A DNA stretch of 64,000 nucleotides from Rhodococcoides fascians A25f. GTDB taxonomy: Bacteria; Actinomycetota; Actinomycetes; Mycobacteriales; Mycobacteriaceae. Shown here piece by piece: positions 15,958 through 25,357 of this stretch. The notes below the pieces were generated by a model. The model saw only the letters and a list, made by a program, of their open reading frames with translations, ran no database searches and was not told the DNA's origin. The position numbers and the translations under genes were made by a program. The stretch covers positions 4,743,501 through 4,807,500 of the forward strand of contig NZ_CP049744.1 of NCBI RefSeq assembly GCF_000760935.2. Reading direction: 5' to 3'. Every line of letters begins with the position of its first letter. Within the stretch, counting starts at the first letter, position 1.

Positions 15958-18138
15958 TCAGAGGATGTACAGCATCTCCTGATACGTCGGCAGCGGCCAG
16001 AGATCGTCGGCCACCATTGCTTCGAGTGTGTCTGACGCAGAACGGACGGCAGCCATGGCGGGCAGCAGTTCGTCCTTGGCATGCACGGCCTCGGCCAGAG
16101 CTTCGCCACCCGGGTCGGCTTCCAGCGCGCCCTTCAATGTCGCCAATGCTGCGCGCAGCTCCGACAGTGGAGCCGAGACTGCTTGCAGCTCAGTCATGTC
16201 CACGTCGTCGACGCCTGCACCCTTGAGAGCGCTGACGTTCTGCGCCAGTTCGGTCTGGTAGCGCACCGCCGCGGGCAGGATGGACGTCTGGCCCATTTCC
16301 AGCGTCAACCGCGCTTCGACGAACACCGTCAGCGCGTACTGCTCGAGCCCGATCTCGTAGCGCGAGTGCATCTCTCGATGGTTGAACACCTTGTACTTCT
16401 CGAACAGTTCCATTGCCGACTCGGAGATCAACTCCGGCAATGCGTCGAGGGTGGTGCGCAGGTTCGGTAGTCCGCGCGCCTCGGCCTCGACCTGCCAGTT
16501 GTCCGAGTAACCATCACCGTTGAACACCACTGCCCCGTGTTCGGTGATGATCTCCGTCAGCAGGTTCTGCACGGCGGTGTCGAAGTCGGTGCCGTCGGCG
16601 ACGGCAGTTTCGAGGTTGGTCGCCATGTAGTCCAGCGCCTCGGCCATGATCGTGTTGATCGTGACCATCGGACCGTTGACGGTCTGCATCGAGCCGGGAG
16701 CGCGGAACTCGAACCTGTTGCCGGTGAACGCGAACGGGCTCGTGCGGTTGCGGTCGCCGGGATCGGTGGGCAGCACGGGCAGGGTGTCGGCACCGATCAT
16801 CATGGTGCCCTTGCCCTTCGAGGACGTGGCTGCACCCTTGGCGATCTGATCGAACACGTCGGCCAACTGATCACCGAGGAAGATCGAGATGATCGCGGGC
16901 GGAGCCTCGTTGGCCCCGAGACGGTGATCGTTGGTCGCCGACGCCACCGAGGCGCGCAGCAGACCACCGTACTTGTGTACCGCGCGAATGACGGCGGCGC
17001 AGAAGACCAGGAACTGCGCGTTGTCGTGCGGGTTGTCGCCGGGAACGAGCAGCGATCCGAGCTCGGAGTTGCCGAGCGAGAAGTTGACGTGCTTGCCCGA
17101 GCCGTTGACGCCCTCGAACGGCTTCTCGTGGAACAGACACTCCATACCGTGCTTCTTGGCGATCGTCTTGAACGTCGTCATCAACAGCTGCTGGTGATCG
17201 GCTGCGATGTTGCCGCGCTCGAACATCGGCGCGATCTCGAACTGTCCGGGGGCGACTTCGTTGTGCCGGGTCTTGGCCGGGATACCGAGCTTGAACAGCT
17301 CACGCTCGGTGTCCATCATGAAGCCGAGTACGCGCTCGGGGATGGCTCCGAAGTAGTGGTCGTCGAATTCCTGGCCCTTGGGCGGCTTCGATCCGAACAG
17401 GGTGCGACCCGCATTGAGCAGGTCGGGACGGGCCAGGAAGAAGTGCCGGTCGACGAGGAAGTACTCCTGCTCAGGACCACAGAACGAGACGATGTTCTCG
17501 ATGTTCTCGTGTCCGAACAGCTTCAGGATGCGCTCGGCATGTCCGCCCATCGCCTGCTGCGAACGCAGCAACGGCGTCTTGTGGTCGAGGGCCTCACCGG
17601 TCATCGAGACGAACACCGTCGGGATGCACAGGGTGTTGCCGTTCGGGTTCTCGAGGACGTACGCCGGGCTGGTGACGTCCCAGCCGGTGTACCCACGAGC
17701 CTCGAACGTGTTGCGCAGACCGCCGTTGGGGAAGCTCGACGCGTCGGGCTCGCCCTGGATCAGCGTCTTGCCCGCGAATTCGGCGAGCGCACTGCCGTCA
17801 CCGACGGGGTCGAAGAAGCTGTCGTGCTTCTCGGCCGTCAACCCGGTGAGCGGGTAGAAGACGTGCGCGTAGTGCGTCGCACCCTTCTCGAGGGCCCAGT
17901 CCTTCATCGCCGACGCCACCGCGTCGGCGACCATGGGATCGAGCTTCTTGCCCTTGTCGATCGTCGCCATCACGGACTTGAAGACCGATTTGGGCAGACG
18001 CTTCTGCATCACGACCTTGCTGAAGACGTTCTCACCGAAGATCTCGCCCGGCTTCTCGTCTCCGACGAAGCTGACCGCAGGCGGCACATACGCCTCGACG
18101 TCTTTGATCGCCTGCAGGCGTACGGTATTTCCACTCAT
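15958..18138 (-). CDS. Glutamine synthetase type III
   Basis: The 726-residue protein has the length of GSIII (about 700-730, much longer than GSI at 470). It carries the catalytic blocks [56 protein letters not shown] and [20 protein letters not shown], including the metal-binding glutamates and glutamate-binding loop. It makes glutamine from glutamate, ammonia and ATP in the cytoplasm. The start at 18138 ([13 protein letters not shown]) has GGGGT upstream. The frame remains open far upstream to 19023, but that part covers two real genes on the other strand, so it is not used. Confidence 0.93.
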   Translation of the reverse strand: MSGNTVRLQAIKDVEAYVPPAVSFVGDEKPGEIFGENVFSKVVMQKRLPKSVFKSVMATIDKGKKLDPMVADAVASAMKDWALEKGATHYAHVFYPLTGLTAEKHDSFFDPVGDGSALAEFAGKTLIQGEPDASSFPNGGLRNTFEARGYTGWDVTSPAYVLENPNGNTLCIPTVFVSMTGEALDHKTPLLRSQQAMGGHAERILKLFGHENIENIVSFCGPEQEYFLVDRHFFLARPDLLNAGRTLFGSKPPKGQEFDDHYFGAIPERVLGFMMDTERELFKLGIPAKTRHNEVAPGQFEIAPMFERGNIAADHQQLLMTTFKTIAKKHGMECLFHEKPFEGVNGSGKHVNFSLGNSELGSLLVPGDNPHDNAQFLVFCAAVIRAVHKYGGLLRASVASATNDHRLGANEAPPAIISIFLGDQLADVFDQIAKGAATSSKGKGTMMIGADTLPVLPTDPGDRNRTSPFAFTGNRFEFRAPGSMQTVNGPMVTINTIMAEALDYMATNLETAVADGTDFDTAVQNLLTEIITEHGAVVFNGDGYSDNWQVEAEARGLPNLRTTLDALPELISESAMELFEKYKVFNHREMHSRYEIGLEQYALTVFVEARLTLEMGQTSILPAAVRYQTELAQNVSALKGAGVDDVDMTELQAVSAPLSELRAALATLKGALEADPGGEALAEAVHAKDELLPAMAAVRSASDTLEAMVADDLWPLPTYQEMLYIL

Positions 18139-18345
18139 GGCTACCCCTTGACAAGGTGCTGCTCCACAGCTGGATTTTGCGGAGTCCGACCCGGCGACTG
18201 TACGAATGCGACGTGGCGGTCGTGTTTCGTCGTTGTGTCCACTGCGATGCAAAACCGACGGGGAGGCAAAAACGGCGATCGGAGTTTCTTTCCCCGCAGA
18301 CGGGGGTAACTCCGTAGCCGGCATAAACAACTGAAAGGCGTGTCC

Positions 18346-18813
18346 ATGACCGACGAGTTGACCGTCCGGCGCGTGATCGACGCTCCCCCCGCCTCCGTGT
18401 TCACTGCGCTCGCCAATCCCGAGGTCCAGGCCGCGGTCGACGGCTCGGAGATGCTGCGCGGCGCGATCGACCCGACGCCTCTGCGCGCGGTGGGCGACAC
18501 CTTCGCGATGGATATGTACCAGCCGGAACTGGGCGAGTACGTCATGGAGAACACCTTGTTCGTGTTCGAGCAGGACCGACGCATCGGTTGGATTCCCAAT
18601 CGCCAGGGCATGGAACCTCGTGGCACGCGGTGGTCCTGGGAGCTCGAGGAGGTCGCCGACGACCGGACAGCGCTGACGCAGGTGTACGACTGGTCGCGCG
18701 TCACCGACCCGGAGTTCCGCAAGATGGCCGGGTTTCCGCGGGTGACCGAGGACCAGATCGTCGGCACCATGCGCCGGCTTGCCGACCACCTCGGCGTCCC
18801 GCTCGAAGACTGA
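18346..18813 (+). CDS. SRPBCC-superfamily protein
   Basis: The 155-residue protein starts [20 protein letters not shown], the usual opening strand and helix of START/SRPBCC domains, and ends with a long C-terminal helix ([14 protein letters not shown]). [22 protein letters not shown] matches the middle beta-grip. Such proteins bind hydrophobic ligands; the ligand here is unknown. AAAGG lies upstream of the ATG at 18346; a GTG at 18340 is also in frame. A second SRPBCC gene follows after 25 bp, so they probably form an operon. Confidence 0.8.
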   Translation: MTDELTVRRVIDAPPASVFTALANPEVQAAVDGSEMLRGAIDPTPLRAVGDTFAMDMYQPELGEYVMENTLFVFEQDRRIGWIPNRQGMEPRGTRWSWELEEVADDRTALTQVYDWSRVTDPEFRKMAGFPRVTEDQIVGTMRRLADHLGVPLED

Positions 18814-18838
18814 TCTCCAACGACAGGAAAGAACTCTC

Positions 18839-19279
18839 ATGGTCGATGTCACCCGCACCTTCACCGCCGCTGTTCCGATCGAGAAGGCGGCCGCATTTCT
18901 TCGCGACTTTTCCAATGCGCCGTCGTGGGATCCCGGAACCCAGAGCTGCACACAGATTTCGGACGGGCCGGTCGCCGTCGGAACGCAGTGGCACAACGTC
19001 TCGAAGCTGTTCGGTATCACCACGGAGTTGACCTACACCCTGGTCACGGACGAGCCTGATCACATCGTGCTCGAAGGCGAGAACAAGACCGCCACCAGCG
19101 TCGACGACATCACGCTGACGGCAGAAGGTGACGGATCGACTCGGATCGACTACCACGCGCAGGTCGAGTTCAACGGTGCCGCAAAGGTTGCCGGTCCGTT
19201 CCTGAAGGCGGGTTTCGAGGCGAAGGTCGCGCCGGACACCGTGGAGAAGATGACCGAGGCGCTCGAGCGGCTGAGCTGA
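18839..19279 (+). CDS. SRPBCC-superfamily (polyketide cyclase-like) protein
   Basis: The 146-residue protein opens [20 protein letters not shown] and contains [12 protein letters not shown] and the final helix [21 protein letters not shown], the standard layout of the polyketide cyclase/dehydrase branch. It lies 25 bp after another SRPBCC gene, and AGGAAAG precedes the ATG. The two are divergent enough not to be a recent duplication. Ligand unknown. Confidence 0.82.
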   Translation: MVDVTRTFTAAVPIEKAAAFLRDFSNAPSWDPGTQSCTQISDGPVAVGTQWHNVSKLFGITTELTYTLVTDEPDHIVLEGENKTATSVDDITLTAEGDGSTRIDYHAQVEFNGAAKVAGPFLKAGFEAKVAPDTVEKMTEALERLS

Positions 19280-19283
19280 CCGT

Positions 19284-20105
19284 TTACTTGCGCGCGACGA
19301 TCGTGAAGTTGTCGGCCGAGCTCGTCTCGGTATCGGCCGCCACGATCGAACCGTCGTCGGCGAAGATCTCCACGATCGTGAAACCGGCACCCGACACCAG
19401 CGCCCGCACATCCGACAAAGTGGTGAAGTGCATGAACGGCGCGAAATCGTGTGCAGCGAGCGGAGCGACGGCCCAGGATCCACGATCGTCGACGCGGGAT
19501 CTGGCCGACCACCAATCACGGACGCTGCGAACGACACCGGCAGGATCGAGCAGCCTCCGCCCGATTGCCGTCACTGCCCGTTTCGGCGAGAAACTGAATC
19601 GCTGCGTAGGCCTGCTCAGTTGAAACGGCTTCTCTCCGAACGACGGTCCGTTGCGGTTGAGGGTGGAGAACACCAACACTCCGGGATCGGCCAGTAGGCG
19701 ACAGAATTCTGCGAGTACGCGGCCCCGCTCCTGGTGGGTGACGGTGTCTATTCCGTTGTTACTGAACACGATCAGGCCGAACTGGCCGTCGACGAAAGCC
19801 GTCAGACTGCGCGCATCGGCCACATGCGCCTGCAGGTCCGGGAAATTTCGACGGAACGCATCGATCATGTTGGGCGCGTAATCGATCGCTACATAGCGAT
19901 CGCTCACGAGTCGGAGCAGAGCCGTGGTTCGCCCGCTGCCGACGCCGACGTCCAGCACCGGTGTTCCGCGCGCAACCGAGGCCGCAGCAACCAGCGCCGC
20001 CGCTTCCCCACGGTCGAGAAATCCATCGGTGGGGCCGGCGTACTCCTCATAGGCCGCGGCCACCCGAGCATTGTCGAACACATCCCGGTTGTGGTCTGTG
20101 GACAT
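19284..20105 (-). CDS. Class I SAM-dependent methyltransferase
   Basis: The 273-residue protein has motif I TPVLDVGVGSGRTTALLRLV (about residues 48-67), an acidic residue after the second strand (YVAIDYAPNMI), and the motif FGLIVFSNNGIDTV. The core is followed by a C-terminal region absent from minimal methyltransferases. The acceptor is unknown. GAGGTGAT lies upstream of the ATG at 20105. The gene converges on the SRPBCC pair with four bases between the stops. Confidence 0.82.
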   Translation of the reverse strand: MSTDHNRDVFDNARVAAAYEEYAGPTDGFLDRGEAAALVAAASVARGTPVLDVGVGSGRTTALLRLVSDRYVAIDYAPNMIDAFRRNFPDLQAHVADARSLTAFVDGQFGLIVFSNNGIDTVTHQERGRVLAEFCRLLADPGVLVFSTLNRNGPSFGEKPFQLSRPTQRFSFSPKRAVTAIGRRLLDPAGVVRSVRDWWSARSRVDDRGSWAVAPLAAHDFAPFMHFTTLSDVRALVSGAGFTIVEIFADDGSIVAADTETSSADNFTIVARK

Positions 20106-20241
20106 GCCGATCACCTCTTCTTCCCTGACCGCTGCCACACGCGCCTCGCCCCTGGGATCAGACGGTACCGGCGAATCCTGAGGCTCGCCTGAGGTAGCAC
20201 ATCTATGGCCTTCTCCCCGGCTGTGTGTGCATCATCGACGC

Positions 20242-21129
20242 ATGACAACTTCGTACGACGCGTGGCCGGAACTTCCGATCGAGAGCTGGTCCGACACTCG
20301 CGACACGGTGCATCTATGGACCCAGATCGTCGGCAAGACCCGAATGGCACTGTCGCCGGCACTCAACCATTGGTGGGGAGTCGCGCTGTACGTCGATGCA
20401 TCCGGACTGACGACATCGCTGATCCCACTAGGCGACCGCGGGCTCGAAATTCGTTTCGACTTCCTCGCCCACCGACTGGTACTGGCCACCACCGATGGTC
20501 AGAGCCGGACCATGAAGCTCGAACCCCGCACCGTCGCAGACTTCTTCGCCGAATACACCGACCTGCTCACGCAACTCGGGGTCGACGCGACGATCGTGGG
20601 AAAGCCTGTCGAACTGCCGCACGCCACCCCGTTCGCGGAGGACGTCGAACACGCCTCCTACGACTCGGAGGCGATGGAGAGGTTCTGGCGTGCCCTCGTC
20701 AGCGCACATCGCGTGTTCTCCGAGTTTCGCGCCGACTTTCGCGGCAAGTCCAGCCCCGTCCATTTCTTCTGGGGCGCTTTCGATCTCGCCGTCACGCGCT
20801 TCTCGGGTAGGTCTGCCCCACAGCATCCCGGTGGTGTTCCCAACTGTCCGGACTGGGTGATGCACGAGGCCTACAGCGACGAGGTCTCGAGCGCCGGCTT
20901 CTGGCCGGGCGGGGCAGCGGAGGGCGCGTTCTACGCCTACGCCTACCCGAATCCGGACGGCTACGACAGCCATCCGGCCGTCACTGCTCCCGCGTACTTC
21001 GATCGCGATCTCGGCGAGTACGTCCTCCCCTACGAGGCCGTGCGCACCGCCGAGGACCCCGATGCGCTGCTGCTCGCCTTCCTCGAGAACACTTACCGCG
21101 CCGCCGTCGAGACTGCCCACTGGCAGTAG
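20242..21129 (+). CDS. DUF5996 family protein
   Basis: The 295-residue protein begins MTTSYDAWPELPIESWSDTR and has the conserved tract TLHLWTQIVGK-like (VHLWTQIVGKTRMALSPALN), NHWWGVALYV, and FFWGAFDLAVTRFSGR, which I associate with DUF5996. It has no signal peptide. The function is unknown. It stands alone, divergent from the methyltransferase gene. The ATG at 20242 is chosen over a GTG at 20227 because it begins the conserved part. Confidence 0.75.
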   Translation: MTTSYDAWPELPIESWSDTRDTVHLWTQIVGKTRMALSPALNHWWGVALYVDASGLTTSLIPLGDRGLEIRFDFLAHRLVLATTDGQSRTMKLEPRTVADFFAEYTDLLTQLGVDATIVGKPVELPHATPFAEDVEHASYDSEAMERFWRALVSAHRVFSEFRADFRGKSSPVHFFWGAFDLAVTRFSGRSAPQHPGGVPNCPDWVMHEAYSDEVSSAGFWPGGAAEGAFYAYAYPNPDGYDSHPAVTAPAYFDRDLGEYVLPYEAVRTAEDPDALLLAFLENTYRAAVETAHWQ

Positions 21130-21251
21130 GTCGGAGAGAGGTGGTCGCCGTTCCCCCCCATCCGGGGGTATTCCGCGGGTGACCCGGATCACTACCGTTC
21201 GTCGCATTCGGTATCGCACATTCGCCCGATACCCGACAAAACGGAGGAACC

Positions 21252-22604
21252 ATGACCGCTGTCTCGCCCGGAGATCCGGGTGTCTCGACGCCGACCAGAC
21301 CGGCGGTGCAGTCCAAGACCAGTGTCAGACGGGTCGCTGTCGCCAGTGGAATCGGTACGACGATCGAGTTCTATGACTTCTTCATCTATGGAACCGCTGC
21401 CGCATTGGTTTTCCCGACCATCTTCTTCCCAGCGCTCGGCAATACGGCCGGCACCGTGGCCTCGTTCGCGACGTTCGCAGTCGCGTTCATCGCCAGGCCC
21501 GTCGGTGCCGTGCTGTTCGGACACTTCGGCGACCGCATCGGTCGCAAGAAGACGTTGATCTCGACGCTGCTGCTGATGGGGGTATCCACGTTCGCCATCG
21601 GCCTGCTGCCCGGTGCCGAAACGATCGGCGTGGCTGCTCCGATCATCTTGGTGCTGCTCCGGTTCGGGCAAGGGTTTGCCGTCGGCGGTGAATGGGCCGG
21701 CGCGACATTGCTGACGGCCGAGTACGCACCGCCGGGCAAGCGCGGCTTCTATGCGATGTTCCCCCAACTGGGACCATCGGCCGCCTTCATCTTCTCGAGC
21801 GCGACGTTCCTGGCGACGGGACTGCTACTGGGCGATACCAACGACACGTTTCTGAACTACGGTTGGCGAATCCCGTTCCTGCTCAGCGCCGTCCTGGTAC
21901 TCATCGGCCTCTACATGCGGTTGGCCATCGAGGAAACCCCGGTCTTTCGGGCCAACAAGCTCGCCGAGGAGCAAGCTCCGGCGACATCGGCACCGACCAA
22001 GCTGCCGATATTCGACGCGTGGCGTATCCAGAAGCGCGAAATCATCACCGCTGCAGGTGCATTGGCGTCACTCTTCGCATTCTTCTACATGGGGACCGCG
22101 TACCTGACGAGCTACGGCACCAAGACCCTCGGGTTCGACCGTCCGTTCGTGTTGGTCACCGGGATAGGCGCTGCGGTGATCTTCGGGGTCGCGATCGCGC
22201 TCTCGGCGACCTACTCCGATCGCGTCGGGCGGCGGCGCGTGATCATGGCGGCGTGCATCGTCGCGGTGCCGTGGTCGATAGCGCTGTTCCCGTTGCTCGA
22301 CACGGGCTCACCGGAAGCGTTCGTGATCGGTATGTGCGTGACGCTCGCGATCTTCGGCGTTGCATACGGACCGACCGGCGCACTCCTCCCGGAACTGTTC
22401 CAGACTCGATTCCGTTATACCGGAGCAGGTTTGGGTTACAATCTCGCCGGAGTTCTCGGTGGCGCGATTCCGCCGATGCTTGCCGCACCGCTCACGGCCG
22501 CGTTCGGCAGCATCTCGATCGGCGTGATGCTGGCTCTGCTGTCGGTGCTGAGTCTGGTCTGCACCAAGCGATTGATCGAGACCAAGGATGTCGACATGGC
22601 GTGA
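21252..22604 (+). CDS. MFS metabolite:H+ symporter (MHS family, ShiA/ProP-like)
   Basis: The 450-residue protein has 12 predicted membrane helices and the MHS signature ASGIGTTIEFYDFFIYGTAA at the start, GHFGDRIGRKKTLI between helices 2 and 3, and RFGQGFAVGGEWAGATLL. The family imports organic acids, shikimate, betaine or proline by proton symport; the substrate here is not evident. It is monocistronic and followed by a strong terminator. Confidence 0.9.
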   Translation: MTAVSPGDPGVSTPTRPAVQSKTSVRRVAVASGIGTTIEFYDFFIYGTAAALVFPTIFFPALGNTAGTVASFATFAVAFIARPVGAVLFGHFGDRIGRKKTLISTLLLMGVSTFAIGLLPGAETIGVAAPIILVLLRFGQGFAVGGEWAGATLLTAEYAPPGKRGFYAMFPQLGPSAAFIFSSATFLATGLLLGDTNDTFLNYGWRIPFLLSAVLVLIGLYMRLAIEETPVFRANKLAEEQAPATSAPTKLPIFDAWRIQKREIITAAGALASLFAFFYMGTAYLTSYGTKTLGFDRPFVLVTGIGAAVIFGVAIALSATYSDRVGRRRVIMAACIVAVPWSIALFPLLDTGSPEAFVIGMCVTLAIFGVAYGPTGALLPELFQTRFRYTGAGLGYNLAGVLGGAIPPMLAAPLTAAFGSISIGVMLALLSVLSLVCTKRLIETKDVDMA

Positions 22605-22635
22605 GGGCCCACGACCCGACCGCCAACATCGAAGA

Positions 22636-22668
22636 ACCGCGGCCACCCGGTAATCGGGTGGCCGCGGT
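22636..22668. terminator. Rho-independent-type terminator between convergent genes
   Basis: ACCGCGGCCACCCG (22636-22649) and CGGGTGGCCGCGGT (22655-22668) form a perfect 14-bp stem with loop GTAAT, followed by CTTTAT. It ends the MFS gene and faces the desaturase gene. Confidence 0.9.
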
Positions 22669-22694
22669 CTTTATCAGCTCTCTACGGACGAAAC

Positions 22695-24137
22695 TCAGTC
22701 GTCGCCACGGGGCGGCGGCTGAACATCGACCCCACCGGAGTTGTGCTCCGGTCCCGCCGCAGGATGCTCTGCCGGCACGCGACCGCGAGTCTTGGCGGCC
22801 TCGCTGTCCTTGGTGGCACCCTCGGCGAACTTCCGACGCCAGCTCTCCTCGGGACGGTAGGGGCCCGGCTTCGGCCGAACCTTGCCACCCGGGAAGGCCA
22901 ATCGCGCGATGGTCCGCTGGACCATGCCCCACTGCTGGAAGAACGGTCCGGTGTTGTAGGGCAATTCGTAGCGCTCGCAGATGTCCTTGATCTTCGGCGC
23001 GACGTCCGAGTACCGAGTACTGGGCATATCCGGGTACAGGTGGTGTTCCACCTGGTAGCTCAGGTTGCCGCTCATCAGGTGGAACAGTGGTCCGCCGTCG
23101 ATGTTCGCGGCTCCGACCAACTGACGGACGTACCATCCGCCGCGGGTCTCGTTCTCGACCTCTTCCTGGCTGAAGGTGTAGGCCTGATCCGGGAAGTGAC
23201 CGCAGAAGATGATTGCGTTCGACCAGACGTTGCGGATGATGTTGGCGGTGAAGTTGGCGGCCACCGTCGAGAGGAACGTGCTCTCGACACCGCTGAGCCG
23301 ACTGTCCAGCAGCGCCGCGGTCCTACGATTCTTGCCGAACCGAGCCGACCCACGCAGCTTGGACGCCAGCCGAGACCTCTTGCTCTCCGGCACACGACCG
23401 CCCGACGCCAGTTGCGCCAACGCGAATGCACCTGCGCTGATCAGCGGCCAGCCCACGTAGTCCTTGACGAACTGCTTGCGTGCCTTGACGCCGATGCCCT
23501 TGAGGTCCTCGACGAGTTCCTTGACCGGCTTCTCACCGCGGCGAATTGCTTCGATGTCAAGGTCGTGCAGAGCGACGCCCCACTCGAAGAAGGCCATCAG
23601 CAGAACGTTGTAGAACGGCTGGGCCAGGTAGACGGGACTCCACTTCTGACGTGGGTCGATACGCATGATCTCGTAACCGAGATCCTTGTCCTTGCCGCGA
23701 ATGTTCGTGTACGTGTGGTGCACGTAGTTGTGCGAGTGCTTCCACGAGTTGGCGGTGGACGCGGTATCCCAGTCCCACACCGACGAGTGGATTTCCGGAT
23801 CGTTCATCCAGTCCCACTGGCCGTGCATGACGTTGTGGCCGATCTCCATGTTCTCGAGAATCTTTGCGATTCCGAGGCATGCGGTACCGGCCAGCCACGC
23901 GGGCTTGCTGGTGGAACCGAGCAACAGCACGCGGCCTGCGACCAGCAGCTGACGTTGGGCTGCGATCACCGAGGTGATGTACTTCCGGTCCTTGTCACCG
24001 AGGCTGGCGTACACCTCGTCGTGAATGGCGTCGAACTCCTTGGCGAGTTCGGCGATCGTCTCGTCGCTCAGGTGCGCCAGCGGGTTCACCGGCTCATCGG
24101 TGTCGGTGACGCGCCTGGTGGTTTCGTCGATAGACAT
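22695..24137 (-). CDS. Membrane acyl-CoA/fatty-acid desaturase (DesA3-like)
   Basis: The 480-residue protein has the three histidine boxes of membrane desaturases: HNVMH (residues 101-105), HSHNYVHH (134-141) and QVEHH (362-366), which hold the diiron centre. The pattern with QVEHH and a long extra C-terminal tail matches DesA3 of mycobacteria, which makes oleoyl from stearoyl-CoA. The tail ends with a Pro/Gly-rich segment of low complexity. A dedicated flavin/2Fe-2S reductase gene lies immediately upstream (24 bp), as with Rv3229c/Rv3230c, so the two form an electron-transfer pair at the membrane. Confidence 0.92.
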   Translation of the reverse strand: MSIDETTRRVTDTDEPVNPLAHLSDETIAELAKEFDAIHDEVYASLGDKDRKYITSVIAAQRQLLVAGRVLLLGSTSKPAWLAGTACLGIAKILENMEIGHNVMHGQWDWMNDPEIHSSVWDWDTASTANSWKHSHNYVHHTYTNIRGKDKDLGYEIMRIDPRQKWSPVYLAQPFYNVLLMAFFEWGVALHDLDIEAIRRGEKPVKELVEDLKGIGVKARKQFVKDYVGWPLISAGAFALAQLASGGRVPESKRSRLASKLRGSARFGKNRRTAALLDSRLSGVESTFLSTVAANFTANIIRNVWSNAIIFCGHFPDQAYTFSQEEVENETRGGWYVRQLVGAANIDGGPLFHLMSGNLSYQVEHHLYPDMPSTRYSDVAPKIKDICERYELPYNTGPFFQQWGMVQRTIARLAFPGGKVRPKPGPYRPEESWRRKFAEGATKDSEAAKTRGRVPAEHPAAGPEHNSGGVDVQPPPRGDD

Positions 24138-24161
24138 ACATTCCCCTGTTCGAATGGAAGA

Positions 24162-25259
24162 TCAGAGTTCGATTTCGATGTCGCCCTCAGCGGTGTTGAC
24201 ACAGATCCGAACCGCTTGCCCCGTAGGTTCGGAGATATCCCCGTTACGTAGGTCACGTAAACGCCCCTTCTTCAGGGTACCTACGCATGTGTGGCAGATG
24301 CCGATTCGGCAGCCGTACGTCAGATCCAGTCCGGCTTCCTCACCCGCGGCGAGAATCGTTGTGGCACCGTCGCATTCGACGTCCTTCTTGCTGTTGAGGA
24401 ACTTGACGGTGCCGCCCTCACCAGCGTCGTCTCCGCCGCCGATGACCGGCTGAAAACTTTCGTAATGGAATCGATCCGACTCTCCCTGGTCCTTCCAGTA
24501 CGAGCGCAGATCGTCCAGATGTTCGCCCGGACCGGAGCAGAACGACTCCCGCTCACGCCAATCCGGGACCAGTTCGTCCAGTTCCGACGCCTTCATCCGA
24601 CCTTCGTCGCTGGTGATGCGTAGCTTCACCGTCAGCCCGTCGTGCTTGGCTTCCAATTCCTCCAGCGTGTCCGCGAACATCAACTGTTCACGGTTGTGCA
24701 CCGAGTGCACCACAACTACGTCACGGACCTGGTCGTGATGGTCGAGGGCGCGCAACATGCTGATGATCGGCGTGATGCCACTGCCGGCGCTGATGAACAC
24801 CATCTTGTCCGGAACCGGACTCGGCAGAGTGAATTCACCCTCCACCTCGCTGAGGCGCACGATATCGCCGGTCCTGATGGTGCCCACCAGATACGGCGAG
24901 ACCGTGCCCGACGGCACCAGCTTGGGGCTGACGCTGACGAGACCGTCGACAGGGTCGGGATCGGATGTCAGCGAGTACGCGCGCCAGTGGTACCGACCGT
25001 CGATGAGTACTCCGAGTCGGACGTACTGCCCGGGCGTGTGGCCCTGCCACTCGAAACCCGGACGGATGTACACCGAGACGGCCTCCGACCCCTCGGGAAC
25101 CACCCGCTCGACCTTCCCCCGAAGTTCGCGAGTGGTCCACAGCGGATTGATCATCGACAGGTAGTCGTCAGGCCGGAGCGGATTGAACAACGATCGGACT
25201 GCGCGCAGCATCGTCCGTCTTACAAAAGAAACCTGGGGCTTGGCCCCCCGTTCAGCCAT
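24162..25259 (-). CDS. Flavin/[2Fe-2S] oxidoreductase partner of the desaturase
   Basis: The 365-residue protein has an FAD-binding FNR-like domain (WRAYSLTSDP), an NAD(P)-binding domain (MVFISAGSGITPIISMLRAL) and a C-terminal plant-type ferredoxin with C-x4-C-x2-C (YGCRIGICHTCVG) and a distal Cys (ICVN). This is the architecture of Rv3230c-type reductases that pass NADPH electrons to DesA3. The start is ATG at 25259; a TTG at 25265 is also in frame. It is 24 bp from the desaturase gene and 98 bp from the FprB-like gene upstream. Confidence 0.9.
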   Translation of the reverse strand: MAERGAKPQVSFVRRTMLRAVRSLFNPLRPDDYLSMINPLWTTRELRGKVERVVPEGSEAVSVYIRPGFEWQGHTPGQYVRLGVLIDGRYHWRAYSLTSDPDPVDGLVSVSPKLVPSGTVSPYLVGTIRTGDIVRLSEVEGEFTLPSPVPDKMVFISAGSGITPIISMLRALDHHDQVRDVVVVHSVHNREQLMFADTLEELEAKHDGLTVKLRITSDEGRMKASELDELVPDWRERESFCSGPGEHLDDLRSYWKDQGESDRFHYESFQPVIGGGDDAGEGGTVKFLNSKKDVECDGATTILAAGEEAGLDLTYGCRIGICHTCVGTLKKGRLRDLRNGDISEPTGQAVRICVNTAEGDIEIEL

Positions 25260-25357
25260 ACTCAACGGTAACTCCGAGAAGCTCGCCGTGCGTACGAATC
25301 GCGCAGACTCGAATCAGACTGCTACACAAAGTGAACAGAACACGGAGTTACCGCCGG

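Noticed and set aside
16537..18309. 590-codon + strand open frame
   Set aside because: It is antisense to glutamine synthetase III and has no recognisable motif; shadow frame.
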